Positions 54,376-63,302 of a stretch of DNA of 64,000 nucleotides are shown here, in pieces. How positions within the stretch are numbered: the stretch's first letter is position 1; each line of letters opens with the position of its first letter. This stretch comes from Hyella patelloides LEGE 07179 (GTDB taxonomy: Bacteria > Cyanobacteriota > Cyanobacteriia > Cyanobacteriales > Xenococcaceae). The stretch is taken from NCBI RefSeq assembly GCF_900659865.1, contig NZ_LR213767.1:1-64000 (forward strand), read 5' to 3'. A model generated the notes under the pieces. It did not search any database, was not told the origin of the DNA, and saw only the letters and a list, made by a program, of their open reading frames with translations. Made by a program: the position numbers and the translations under genes.

Positions 54376-56223
54376 ATGAACCAGTCTAATACTAATAACT
54401 TATCAGCAGACATTTTAATTGTGGACGATCGCCCTAACAATTTAAAGCTGTTATCAAAAATTCTCGCTAGTCATAAATATAAAGTTCGCTGTGCAGTTAG
54501 TGGTGTAATGGCGTTACAAGCAGTAAAAGTCAAAGCTCCCGATCTCATTTTGCTGGATATTAGTATGCCTGAGATGGATGGTTATCAAGTATGCCTAGAA
54601 CTCAAAAAAGACCCCGAAATTAGTCAAATTCCCGTCATTTTTATTAGTGCTTTAGATGCTACTTTTGACAAAGTAAAAGCTTTTCAAGTGGGGGGTAGAG
54701 ACTACATAACCAAACCCTTTGAGATTGCTGAAGTAGTAGCCAGAATAAAAAATCAACTACAACTCAGACAAGCACAAGAACAATTACACGATCTTAATCA
54801 ACAGTTAGAAACCCTCAACAATCAGTTAGAACAAAAAGTAGCCGAAAGAACTTTCCAACTAAGAGCAGAAGTAATAGAACGTCGTCAAGCTCAAGAAAAA
54901 CTCCTGCACATGGCAATGCACGATCCTCTCACAGACTTAGCCAATAGAAATTATTTAATAGAAAGATTGCAAACTTCTGTGGATATAGTTCGTCATTCTC
55001 CAAGCGAAAAATTTGTGCTGTTGTTTTTAGGTTGCGATCGCTTTAAAATAGTTAATGATTCTTTAGGTCATGTTGCAGGAGATCGACTCTTACAGGCGAT
55101 CGCTTATCGCTTACAAAATTTACTACCCAATCACAGTTTTTTAGCTCGTTCGGGAGGAGATGAATTTATTATTGTCTTGGAAACGACTAACTCGATTGAA
55201 AAAGCCATCAACATTGTTAAAAGTATTCAACAAGAATTCACTAAACCCACAGTTTTTGGCAAACGAGAAATTTTTATAAACTTTAGCGTGGGTATTGTCT
55301 TGGGTACAAAAGACTATGAAAATCCCGAACAATTAATCAGAGACGCTGATATTGCCATGCATCAAGCCAAAAAATGTGGCACAACTACCCATAAAGTATT
55401 TAATGCCGAAATGCATCAAAAGGCAATCTCTAATTTACAGCTAGAAACTGATTTACGCTTAGCAGTTCACAGAAAAAAATTCATACTTCATTATCAACCC
55501 GTAGTATGTCTGCAAAATGATCGGATTATAGGTGCAGAAGCTTTAATTCGTTGGATGCATCCTGAAAAAGGACAAATCCCACCCGAGCGATTTATTTCCA
55601 TTACTGAAGAAACTAATTTAATTGTTCCTTTGGGTATGTGGGTGATTCAAGAAGCTTGCTCTCAGTTAGCTAATTGGCAACAACAAACCAAAAACCCTTT
55701 CTTAAATTCTTTAGAGTTAGAAATTAATCTCTCAATAAAACAACTAGCACAACCTGATTTGATAGAGCAAATAGAACAAGTTATTCTCGAAACTGGAATA
55801 CAACGCCAAAAGTTAAAATTAGAAATTACTGAAAGTATCTTTATGGAGCGAGTTGAAACCTCTCAATCCGCATTAGATAAACTAAAAGATCGTGGCTTAG
55901 AATTAATACTAGATGATTTCGGTACGGGTTATTCTTCTTTAGAATACTTACAAAAACTACCTATTAGTACTCTTAAAATAGACCGCTCTTTTGTGATGGA
56001 TTTAGAACAGAATACTCATAATCATAAAATAGTCCAAGCTACCATTAATTTAGCTCATACTTTGGGTCTTAAAATTATTGCAGAAGGTATCGAAACCACA
56101 GAACAATTAGATATCTTAAAACAGCTAGGATGCGATTATGGACAAGGTTATTTATTTAGCAAACCCGTAGCCGTTAATACCCTAGAAGAAATAATTGAAA
56201 CCTTTAATCAGAAGACAAGCTAA
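54376..56223 (+). CDS. REC-GGDEF-EAL cyclic-di-GMP signalling protein
   Basis: 615-aa response regulator. The receiver (about 11-130) has phosphoacceptor Asp61 (LILLDISMPEMDG). A coiled coil (about 135-175) links it to the GGDEF domain, with intact GGDEF at 260-264. The first Asp of the usual FLDLDRFK motif is replaced (LGCDRFK, Gly219), which should harm metal binding and cyclase activity. The EAL domain has E388-A-L in IGAEALIRW, and DDFGTGYSSLEYL and LKIDRSFV metal and catalytic motifs, so phosphodiesterase activity is likely. It probably breaks down c-di-GMP when phosphorylated, perhaps by the adjacent hybrid kinase (inference). Confidence 0.9.
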   Translation: MNQSNTNNLSADILIVDDRPNNLKLLSKILASHKYKVRCAVSGVMALQAVKVKAPDLILLDISMPEMDGYQVCLELKKDPEISQIPVIFISALDATFDKVKAFQVGGRDYITKPFEIAEVVARIKNQLQLRQAQEQLHDLNQQLETLNNQLEQKVAERTFQLRAEVIERRQAQEKLLHMAMHDPLTDLANRNYLIERLQTSVDIVRHSPSEKFVLLFLGCDRFKIVNDSLGHVAGDRLLQAIAYRLQNLLPNHSFLARSGGDEFIIVLETTNSIEKAINIVKSIQQEFTKPTVFGKREIFINFSVGIVLGTKDYENPEQLIRDADIAMHQAKKCGTTTHKVFNAEMHQKAISNLQLETDLRLAVHRKKFILHYQPVVCLQNDRIIGAEALIRWMHPEKGQIPPERFISITEETNLIVPLGMWVIQEACSQLANWQQQTKNPFLNSLELEINLSIKQLAQPDLIEQIEQVILETGIQRQKLKLEITESIFMERVETSQSALDKLKDRGLELILDDFGTGYSSLEYLQKLPISTLKIDRSFVMDLEQNTHNHKIVQATINLAHTLGLKIIAEGIETTEQLDILKQLGCDYGQGYLFSKPVAVNTLEEIIETFNQKTS

Positions 56224-57050
56224 CAATAGGCAAATAGTATTATTCTCTCCGCTTCCTCCGCTTCCCCTGCTTCCCTTCATCTTTAACTTAATTACGCCTA
56301 CCTACTTAGATATCAAACAACCATTTAATAGCTACTGTTATCTTACGAGTTTCTACTGTTTGATTATTTTTTAAATTAAAAATTATAGAATTTTTGGTAT
56401 TCCAATTTTTGCTGCAATATTATACCAATTCTCGCGCAATAGCTAGATAGATAGAAAATTATTTTTAATTGACGAAAAAACACTCAAACTACTGTTTACA
56501 CTAACTCCTGATATGCCCTAAAGGACTTCCTTCGGTCGCGCGATGCGTAGCGAGTCCTAAGGCGGAAGCGGTATCCTTTAGGACTCCTAGCTTTAAACCT
56601 TCGTCTCTTATTACTTTTAAGAAATGGTATTACTTAATCAGTTATTCTATTCTTTGAGATTTTAGTTTATATATAGTCTCTAAATTTTACTCAAATCTGG
56701 TACTACACTCAAAAATTACCCGTTAAGTAAGTCAACAGAAAAAAGCGGATTAGTTATAATTTTTGATTGATGAGTAAACCTTGCTGTAGTACTAGTAGTG
56801 CTACAGTAAGAAATGTGCGATCAAATGTTAAGCAAATATAAAATTTAGCAAAATATACTTAGGGATCAAGGGTAAAATGATGAAATAAGAAAATAATGTG
56901 CTTACAATGGACAATATATATCTATAAAACATCAGTTAAAACTAGCTAAAAAAATCCCTAACTTTAAATTAACTTTATAAATAATTAAAGCTGTAGTATT
57001 TTTGACCAGCTAGAGTTGACAAATTACAACAAGAAAATCAAGTTTTTAAA
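56224..57050. other. 827-bp intergenic region
   Basis: Mostly A+T-rich spacer before the zinc-ribbon gene. It contains the hairpin repeat at 56515-56587, listed separately, CTCCGCTTCCTCCGCTTCCC short repeats at 56248-56267, and nothing resembling a gene or tRNA. CTGTAGTACTAGTAGTGCTACAG-like symmetry at about 56784-56807 (CTGTAG...CTACAG) is a small inverted repeat, possibly an operator or terminator. Confidence 0.4.
56515..56587. repeat. Full-length dispersed hairpin repeat
   Basis: CCTAAAGGA (56517-56525) and TCCTTTAGG (56574-56582) are perfect inverted arms of a roughly 70-bp element that includes GCGATGCGTAGCGAGTCCTA and GAAGCGGTATCCTTTAGG. Parts of it recur at 10555, 41071, 58359 and 60300, so this appears to be the fullest copy. 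Confidence 0.75.
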
Positions 57051-57269
57051 ATGAGTATTAAACAAACAATTCACTGCCCTAATTGTGGCGATCGCGCTGA
57101 GAGATATCGATGTTCAGAGACGAACATTCTTCGTACTTCTTGTTACTATTGCGATTATCTTTTAGTGCAATGCAGCCAAACAGGTAAAGTAATTGAGGCT
57201 TATGCCCCTGGAATCGATGCTACTACGTTGCGGAGCGAGATGCCCGTAACTGCCCACAGGCAGCATTAG
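57051..57269 (+). CDS. Small zinc-ribbon protein
   Basis: 72 aa with two CxxC pairs: C9-P-N-C12 and, in the second half, C31-Y-Y-C34, with another Cys at about 41 (VQCSQTG). It starts [20 protein letters not shown] and contains [12 protein letters not shown]. Homologous small zinc-ribbon proteins are widespread in cyanobacteria, with no known function. Its last 47 bp overlap the 3' end of rlmN on the opposite strand, so the two messages are antisense at their ends. Confidence 0.75.
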   Translation: MSIKQTIHCPNCGDRAERYRCSETNILRTSCYYCDYLLVQCSQTGKVIEAYAPGIDATTLRSEMPVTAHRQH

Positions 57270-58257
57270 CTTCTAAACCGCGAGAATAACGGACGCTAAC
57301 CGCTATTTTGGCTTTTTGTAAGACATTGGTAAATTTTTCGATTCTTTGTTGACTAGGACGCTGATAATCTGCTTCAGAAATCGGATTATAAGGAATTAGA
57401 TTAACGTGGGTTTGAAAACCTTTAAGATGCTTGATTAATTCCTGGGCGTGTTGAGGAGAGTCGTTGACTTCGGATAGTAGTATATATTCAAAAGTGACTC
57501 TTCTCCCTGTAATTTCTACATATTCACGACATTCCGCTAAAAGCTGTGGTAAACGATAGTTTTTAGCATTAGGAATCAATTCTTCTCTTAATTTTTGGTT
57601 AGAAGCATGAAGACTAACCGCAAACGTTACCTGTAACTTGTGTTCTGCTAATTGACGAATGCGATCGCTTATTCCTACAGTAGAGATTGTAAGCGATCGC
57701 TGACCGATCCCCACATCTTTATTAAGAGATTTTACTGCCGATACTACTTCATCTAAATTGATTAAGGGTTCACCCATTCCCATAAACACCACATTACTAA
57801 CTCTTTGTCCAAAGTCTTCTTGTACGGTGAGTACTTGATCGACAATTTCATAAGCTTTTAGGTTGCGGGTAAAACCCCCTTTCCCCGTAGCGCAAAAATC
57901 ACAAGCCATCGGACAACCCACTTGAGAAGAAACACAAACAGTTAACCTTTTGGCTGTGGGAATACCTACCGCTTCAATAATTAAGCCATCTGCTAAACGT
58001 AACAGGTATTTACGGGTGCTATCAGGCGCAGTACTTTCAAAATGAATCTCAGAGCGACCTATAGGGTATTCTGCCACAGATTCGCGGAATTTTTTCGGAA
58101 AAACGGTGATTTCACTCAGCGATCGCGCTCCTTTTTGATACAACCATTGATATAGTTGCTTTCCGCGATAAGCAGGTTGTCCTTGCTGCTGTACCCATTG
58201 AGTTAATTCTTCTACAGATTTACCTAACAGGACATCTTTCGTTAATTGATTGGTCAT
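57223..58257 (-). CDS. rlmN: 23S rRNA (adenine-2503-C2)/tRNA methyltransferase RlmN
   Basis: 344-aa radical SAM enzyme that adds a C2 methyl to A2503 of 23S rRNA and to A37 of some tRNAs. The [4Fe-4S] motif is [11 protein letters not shown]. Also visible are [18 protein letters not shown] (N-terminal domain), [16 protein letters not shown] and the [20 protein letters not shown] [10 protein letters not shown]. The methyl-carrying Cys should be in the C-terminal [10 protein letters not shown]. Length is normal. The gene converges with the zinc-ribbon gene and overlaps it. Confidence 0.94.
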   Translation of the reverse strand: MTNQLTKDVLLGKSVEELTQWVQQQGQPAYRGKQLYQWLYQKGARSLSEITVFPKKFRESVAEYPIGRSEIHFESTAPDSTRKYLLRLADGLIIEAVGIPTAKRLTVCVSSQVGCPMACDFCATGKGGFTRNLKAYEIVDQVLTVQEDFGQRVSNVVFMGMGEPLINLDEVVSAVKSLNKDVGIGQRSLTISTVGISDRIRQLAEHKLQVTFAVSLHASNQKLREELIPNAKNYRLPQLLAECREYVEITGRRVTFEYILLSEVNDSPQHAQELIKHLKGFQTHVNLIPYNPISEADYQRPSQQRIEKFTNVLQKAKIAVSVRYSRGLEANAACGQLRASRSAT

Positions 58258-58350
58258 TGTTTTTGTTGGTGGTTAATGGTTAGTGGTTAATAATTGGTTG
58301 TTCGTCCACAGATGAACACAGATGAACACAGATAATTTAATGGTTGTCAT

Positions 58351-58390
58351 TTGCTACTGCGACGTGATAGCGAGTCCTTTAGGGCTACTT
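58351..58390. repeat. 40-bp repeat, copy 1
   Basis: Begins TTGCTACTGCGACGTGATAG and continues through GCGAGTCCTTTAGGGCTACTT. It is identical to 60292-60331 except for one base (T versus C). The GCGAGTCCT and CCTTTAGG parts link it to the element at 56515-56587. Confidence 0.8.
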
Positions 58391-58517
58391 CTGGATCCTT
58401 CTGACTCCAAATAACGGTTGCATAAAAAAATACCTTTTTTCCTATAAATAATCAGAACGTAATATTTTACTCCTCTAAAGTTATTCCGTAGCAATTTTAT
58501 TGAAATCTTTACCCACC

Positions 58518-59465
58518 ATGAAACCTTTAAACCTGTTAAAATCTTTATTCTTTGGTACATCTATCTTAGCTAGTTCTTTCGCCTTAGACGCACCTCAAGC
58601 AATGGCTTTTGGAGAACAAGAAGTAAATCAACAACAGTTTATTGCGGTTGCTATTCCCTACAATTACAAACAATACCGTTTAGAGATCATCGAACAACTT
58701 CCAGGGGGACAACAATGCTGGCGAGAAAGTGGTACTAACCCCTCTACAGTAGAATTATTACTTGATAATTTCGATCATACCAATAGTTGCCGACGCATTT
58801 CTAACACCAATGGCTATACCCTCAGAGTTGATGGTCAAGATGATAGAGTTGCCCGTATCGATAAAATTGTACGTCGTAATGGAGAATTACAATTAATTGC
58901 CTTTCATAAAGACCCTACTCAACCTGATTTAGTCATTGGTAAAACAACAGGTATTAGTGACACTCAGCCTTTAAAAATTAATTTTAATCCAGGGTGGAGC
59001 ATTACCAAACGAGTACATGAAGGACAAACCTTAAATCATGTTTATATTAGTGGAAGCTCTGCCACTGCAACTAATAATAACCTCAACAATACGCTGCAAA
59101 ATACGACATCAGTAGATAGTGCTAACTTAATCAATACTGTTAATCAAGTGTATGGTGATTATGTTAATCCCTTATTAAACACAGTGGTTAGTAGTCTTTC
59201 TAACGCATCCAACAATGGTAATTTCTGTCAAGGAATAGTTACTATTAGCGATTCCTCTTCCAATTCTCAAAATGCTAGCATTTATGCAGATGGGACTTTA
59301 GTTTTAAACAATCAAAATAAAATTAATATTCGTCCTGCTTTGGCTCAGTATGGTATTAATCCAGAGCAGTTTTTGTTTCAAAAAGGTACAGCAACTATCG
59401 ATTTTGATAATGACGGCGTAGCAGAAGAGTTAACTATTCAACAACCCGTTGCTGCTTGTCAATAA
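58518..59465 (+). CDS. DUF3747 domain secreted protein
   Basis: 315 aa from the ATG at 58518; a TTG at 58500 would add six residues. The signal peptide is MKPLNLLKSLFFGTSILASS followed by a cleavage region near AMA. The DUF3747 domain covers about 30-170 (FIAVAIPYNYKQYRLEIIEQLPGGQQCW, LLLDNFDHTNSCRRISNTNGYTLRVDGQDDR). Asn/Ser/Thr-rich repeats (about 178-230) and a C-terminal domain with DFDNDGVAEEL, a calcium-type DxDxDG loop, follow. DUF3747 proteins are cyanobacterial and are thought to sit at the surface; their role is unknown. Confidence 0.85.
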   Translation: MKPLNLLKSLFFGTSILASSFALDAPQAMAFGEQEVNQQQFIAVAIPYNYKQYRLEIIEQLPGGQQCWRESGTNPSTVELLLDNFDHTNSCRRISNTNGYTLRVDGQDDRVARIDKIVRRNGELQLIAFHKDPTQPDLVIGKTTGISDTQPLKINFNPGWSITKRVHEGQTLNHVYISGSSATATNNNLNNTLQNTTSVDSANLINTVNQVYGDYVNPLLNTVVSSLSNASNNGNFCQGIVTISDSSSNSQNASIYADGTLVLNNQNKINIRPALAQYGINPEQFLFQKGTATIDFDNDGVAEELTIQQPVAACQ

Positions 59466-59573
59466 ATCAAGAAATCTCGCTTAAAGCGATCGCCATTTCT
59501 ATTTTGTAAGGTGTACCAACTTAATTCTATAAATATGTTTTTGAAGTGAAAAAGAGGTTTGCTCACCCTGCTT

Positions 59574-60254
59574 TCAATTACCAGAATTGCTAATTTTAGC
59601 GATGAATTCTTTATGCTCTGTTATTTTTAATCCCTCTTGCAAGACGGCTAATACTCGATCCATCTCTCCTGATAGCAATTGAGGAATAGCTAACCACAAA
59701 CCAGGAAATATCAAAGAGCGGATAATACCTTTTTCGTCTGCTTCTAGTTTGATATAGTCTCCTGCTTCGAGGTGAAACCAATCTAATTCGCGATCGTATA
59801 CCCGCCAGACAAGATATTCTTGCACTCCATTACGTCTGTAGGCTCGTTTTTTATCATACAAATCATAAGCTACACTACTAGCAGCAATTTCGACAATTAA
59901 TTCTGGTGCGCCTTCAATGTAGTCATCATCACTAATTTTGGTTTGTCCACCATTGATTAAAAGCACTGCATCTGGTTGAGGAGCATTGTCTAAATCTAAT
60001 CTGACAGTAGGATTATCTCCTAATTTCACACCTGGAGTCGAAATTTGGTAAAACCATAACCAACCCATAAGATTAGCGTGGGGTTCTGCATGGTTTTGAA
60101 AACGTAAGGCTGCTGGCACGTAAACTACTCCTTCAACTAATTCTGCTTTCTTAAGATGTGGCATTGCAAGATAACGCTTTTCAAATTCATGACGATTCAA
60201 GCGATCGCCATTTTCTAAAGGTGGCATTGAAGTTGTTAATTGTTGATTGTTCAT
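59574..60254 (-). CDS. Uma2 family endonuclease (DUF820)
   Basis: 226-aa PD-(D/E)XK-fold protein of the Uma2 group, present in many copies in cyanobacteria. Core motifs are LVEGVVYVP (Glu), NPTVRLDLDNAPQPDAVLL (PDxxL with active-site Asp), GAPELIVEIAASSVAYDLYDKKRAYRRNGVQEYLVWRVYDRELDWF (E-x-x and DxxxKxxxY). The nuclease fold is established by comparison, but cellular function is not. It stands alone, with a dispersed repeat just upstream. Confidence 0.88.
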   Translation of the reverse strand: MNNQQLTTSMPPLENGDRLNRHEFEKRYLAMPHLKKAELVEGVVYVPAALRFQNHAEPHANLMGWLWFYQISTPGVKLGDNPTVRLDLDNAPQPDAVLLINGGQTKISDDDYIEGAPELIVEIAASSVAYDLYDKKRAYRRNGVQEYLVWRVYDRELDWFHLEAGDYIKLEADEKGIIRSLIFPGLWLAIPQLLSGEMDRVLAVLQEGLKITEHKEFIAKISNSGN

Positions 60255-60331
60255 GGTTAGTGGTTAGTGGTTAGTGGTTGCTACTTGCTACTTGCTACTG
60301 CGACGCGATAGCGAGTCCTTTAGGGCTACTT
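60255..60331. repeat. Heptamer tandem repeats and 40-bp repeat copy 2
   Basis: GGTTAGT repeated about three times (60255-60278) is followed by a TTGCTAC/CTACTTG heptamer in about three copies (60278-60299), then the second copy of the 40-bp repeat (60292-60331). Heptanucleotide repeats are typical of cyanobacterial spacers. Confidence 0.75.
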
Positions 60332-60348
60332 AATAACTTCCTCATCCC

Positions 60349-61131
60349 TCATCCCTCATCATTTATCTCTTGTTTCTCCAAATTAAGTTGATAACGATAA
60401 ATTGCTACTGGGCGATCGCTTGCTGTAAAATAATCGGGATCTTGAGGTGAAAGATAAATAGCTGTAATTTGTTGTGCTTGAATTTTTCCTGGTTCAATTA
60501 ATTGGTAATCGGAAGTTGTTTCCACTTCATTAAGATAAATTCTTTCTGGCGATCTAAAAAGTTGTTTGGTTACTTCTGTGGAGATAAAACGATTTGGGGT
60601 AGGGGTTTCACTAGCTCTACCTGTTACGGTAGAAATTAATTGGCGTTCCCCTTTTAAAAAGGTAATTTGCTTGTTAGGATTATCAGGGTCTATTTTTACT
60701 TGAAAAATATTGTTGTCTCCTAAATAAGCTGCTGCAATATGTTCTCCATTAAATACGCGATCGGCTACTATATATTTTGGTTGATTACTATTATTTAATG
60801 AGGGCAAAAACCATTTATTTTCTGGGACCAAATATTCTGTGCCAAATCTTACTAAAAAGTTGACTGGTTGATTGAGATATTGTTGATTATCATTAAAACC
60901 TGGAGTAATAATTTCTGGTGCTAGGGGTGCTGTCTGCTCGACTAAGATACTCTCTGCTAACCAAGTTCCCGCCATCCATTGAGGATAATATAAGTCACCT
61001 TGAGCTATTTTAACAGGGGGTTTATGATTCCATTGAGGATATTGCTGGAGACGATTTTCTAAAGGTGAGGCGATCGCATTATGAGTCAACAGAACAAAAC
61101 TAAACAAAATCAGAAAAATACGATATAACAA
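60349..61131 (-). CDS. Secreted conserved cyanobacterial protein (DUF6816-like)
   Basis: 260 aa with a signal peptide (MLYRIFLILFSFVLLTHNAIA). It continues GDLYYPQWMAGTWLAESILVEQ and VADRVFNGEHIAAAYLG, with a beta-rich lipocalin-like pattern (MAGTW motif) ending YLSPQDPDYFTASDRPVAIYRYQLNL. It resembles the DUF6816 family of cyanobacteria and chloroplast lumen; the family call is from memory. It may sit in the thylakoid lumen or periplasm. Function unknown. Confidence 0.65.
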   Translation of the reverse strand: MLYRIFLILFSFVLLTHNAIASPLENRLQQYPQWNHKPPVKIAQGDLYYPQWMAGTWLAESILVEQTAPLAPEIITPGFNDNQQYLNQPVNFLVRFGTEYLVPENKWFLPSLNNSNQPKYIVADRVFNGEHIAAAYLGDNNIFQVKIDPDNPNKQITFLKGERQLISTVTGRASETPTPNRFISTEVTKQLFRSPERIYLNEVETTSDYQLIEPGKIQAQQITAIYLSPQDPDYFTASDRPVAIYRYQLNLEKQEINDEG

Positions 61132-61312
61132 TATTGACTAACCTCATCATCGGCACTGAGGATATTTTAATACACAATAATTCTGATTTGAAGGATTGAA
61201 AATTCTGTCTAAATCAAGAAAATATGTTTTCTAATCAAAAATTAAGAATAATCTAAGCAAAAAATTCGCTCAATAATGGTTAATGGTGAATTATTAACTA
61301 TTGGAACAAATG

Positions 61313-62035
61313 AAACATCCTAATAATCCTCAGATTACTGTGATTATTCCTGTATTTAATGAAGAAGCAATTATTCAGAATACTTTAAAACAATTTAAAA
61401 ATTACTTTGATATAGAAGTTCTTGTAGTAGATGGCAAAAGCACAGATCGAACCAAAGAAATAGTCACACAATTTAGCTTAAACAATAAGCAGATTCATTT
61501 AATTACAAGTAGCAAATTAAGTAGAGCCACTCAAATGAATTATGGTGCAGAATTAGCGACAGGAGATATATTATTATTTCTCCATGCAGACACTATATTA
61601 CCAAACAATTTTCAATTGTTAATTCAGTATATTTTACAAAAAAAGAATATTATCTTAGGGGCATTTAAACTAGTAATTAATGGACAAAAAAAATCTTTAA
61701 GATTAGTTGAAAAAATGGTTAATTTGCGATCGCGTTGGCTATCTCTTCCCTATGGAGATCAAGGTTTTTTTATTACTAAAGATAATTTTAATCGTCTTGG
61801 TGGTTTTACCGATTTGCCTATTATGGAAGATTTTAACTTTGTTCAACGAGCTAAAAGACAGGGGGAAATTGCGATCGCTAATGCTGCGGTAATTACTTCT
61901 GCACGTCGTTGGCAAAAATTAGGAGTTATTAGGACTACTATCATTAATCAATTAATTATTATTGGTTATTATCTCAAAATACATCCTGATAAATTAAGAG
62001 CTTTTTATCGTAGTTTTAATACCAAAAATACTTAA
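61313..62035 (+). CDS. TIGR04283-type glycosyltransferase
   Basis: 240 aa from the ATG at 61313; the frame is open from a TTG at 61301. GT-A family 2 signatures: ITVIIPVFNEEAIIQNTLKQ, VLVVDGKSTDRTKEIV, LLFLHADTILP (DxD replaced by HAD as in this family), and MEDFNFVQRAKRQGEIA (ED motif). The group is called arsenosugar biosynthesis-associated in TIGR04283, but no ars genes are near, so the acceptor is unknown. A C-terminal hydrophobic helix (about 205-225) may anchor it. Confidence 0.82.
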   Translation, partial: KHPNNPQITVIIPVFNEEAIIQNTLKQFKNYFDIEVLVVDGKSTDRTKEIVTQFSLNNKQIHLITSSKLSRATQMNYGAELATGDILLFLHADTILPNNFQLLIQYILQKKNIILGAFKLVINGQKKSLRLVEKMVNLRSRWLSLPYGDQGFFITKDNFNRLGGFTDLPIMEDFNFVQRAKRQGEIAIANAAVITSARRWQKLGVIRTTIINQLIIIGYYLKIHPDKLRAFYRSFNTKNT

Positions 62036-62048
62036 TTGTTAATTATTA

Positions 62049-63032
62049 TTAGAATCCTGATGTTTTCATAATATCTTTAATAGTATTAACATAATTAGTT
62101 AAGCCAAAATTAGCAGGAGTGATGGGATTTTTATATGTAAAATGACGATATTTTAAAGAAAAATAACTCCAAGAATCCATTTGAATCCGAAATACTTTAA
62201 TCAAAAAATTAGTCAACCAAGGATATAAAGGAATTCCAAAATAAACTTTTTTACCGAAGTAGCCACAAATTTGAGCAATTGTCTCATTTACCGTAATCGC
62301 TTCATTACCTAATACTACTCGTTTAATCGATGGTAATTCTTGATAGTTATCATCATCTGGCTCTTCTTCAATTACTGTATTAGGATGTTCCACTAGATAA
62401 GTAACCACTATAGCAATATCACGACCATGAACAAAATGAAAACTACCATCTGTTTTAATCCAACGAATTAAATTCAGCCATTTAACTATCTCAGGTAAGC
62501 CAGAAGAAAGGTGAGAAACTGGCTTATTACTATCACCGCCAAATACCAAAGTAGGAAACAAAGCAACGATGCGATCGCTTAATTTTGACCTTAATAACTG
62601 AGAAAAACATTGATATTTAGTACGAATATAATCAGTGCCAAACTCACTAGCAGGTAATAATAAGTTATTATTTCGATCCAGAATACTAGCGGTAGAAAAA
62701 TATAAAATTTGCTCACAAATTTTAGGATTGAGCATATCAATTAAAGCTAATGTTTTGACGACATTAATATCATAGCTTTCTGCTGTTCCTCCCCAAGAAG
62801 TAGCAGCTAAAATCGCAATATTAATTTCTTTTAGCAATAAATCACTATACTCTTCAATATCTTTTAAATTACCTGATAAAACCTCAATGCGTGGATTATT
62901 TTCCCATTCAAATTGAAGCTTATCGGTATTTCTTACTAATAAATATAAATAATGATTGGTATCTTGTAATAAAGATTCCACAATGTAGTGACCAATACAC
63001 CCACTCGCACCCGTTATAAAAATTTTTTTCAT
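62049..63032 (-). CDS. NAD-dependent epimerase/dehydratase family protein
   Basis: 327-aa extended short-chain dehydrogenase. The N-terminal Rossmann motif is FITGASGCIGHYIVESLL (GxxGxxG), followed by LYLLVRNTDKL and an acidic NLKDIEEY. The active-site Tyr is in DYIRTKYQCFSQLL (YxxxK-type: Y-I-R-T-K). A substrate-binding and C-terminal domain covers about 185-320. Such proteins act on nucleotide sugars or other carbonyls; the substrate is not evident. It converges with the glycosyltransferase gene 13 bp away. Confidence 0.83.
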   Translation of the reverse strand: MKKIFITGASGCIGHYIVESLLQDTNHYLYLLVRNTDKLQFEWENNPRIEVLSGNLKDIEEYSDLLLKEINIAILAATSWGGTAESYDINVVKTLALIDMLNPKICEQILYFSTASILDRNNNLLLPASEFGTDYIRTKYQCFSQLLRSKLSDRIVALFPTLVFGGDSNKPVSHLSSGLPEIVKWLNLIRWIKTDGSFHFVHGRDIAIVVTYLVEHPNTVIEEEPDDDNYQELPSIKRVVLGNEAITVNETIAQICGYFGKKVYFGIPLYPWLTNFLIKVFRIQMDSWSYFSLKYRHFTYKNPITPANFGLTNYVNTIKDIMKTSGF

Positions 63033-63302
63033 TGCTAACTAAATCCAGATATTCTGAATTTTAGCTAACAATATACCATTGAACAAAAGTTAGAAGTCGT
63101 AGAGACGCGAAATTTTGCGCCTCTACAAAAGTCAGAAGTCAAGCAATCAAAAATAAACAATCAACAAACGAACCGATTAATTATTTCTTTGTATTGATTA
63201 ATTAAAAACGTTCAACAATCAACCACTAACCATTAACCACCGTAGAAACTTCGTATTTTCTGTCTTTACTTATATTATCCCGCTTGACGGCATACCAACT
63301 AT
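63033..63302. other. Intergenic region with repeat
   Basis: 270 bp between hemE and the epimerase gene on the same strand. GTAGAGACGCGAAATTTTGCGCCTCTAC at 63098-63125 forms an inverted repeat (GTAGAG-GCGC/GCGCCTCTAC type) common in cyanobacteria, a likely terminator for hemE or a dispersed repeat. No gene is seen. Confidence 0.45.

Noticed and set aside
58354-58560. 68-codon minus-strand frame between rlmN and DUF3747
   Set aside because: Built largely from the 40-bp dispersed repeat and covers the DUF3747 start on the opposite strand.
60255-60299. Short heptamer repeats as a replication origin or iteron set
   Set aside because: Only about three copies of each heptamer and no rep gene; typical cyanobacterial spacer repeats.
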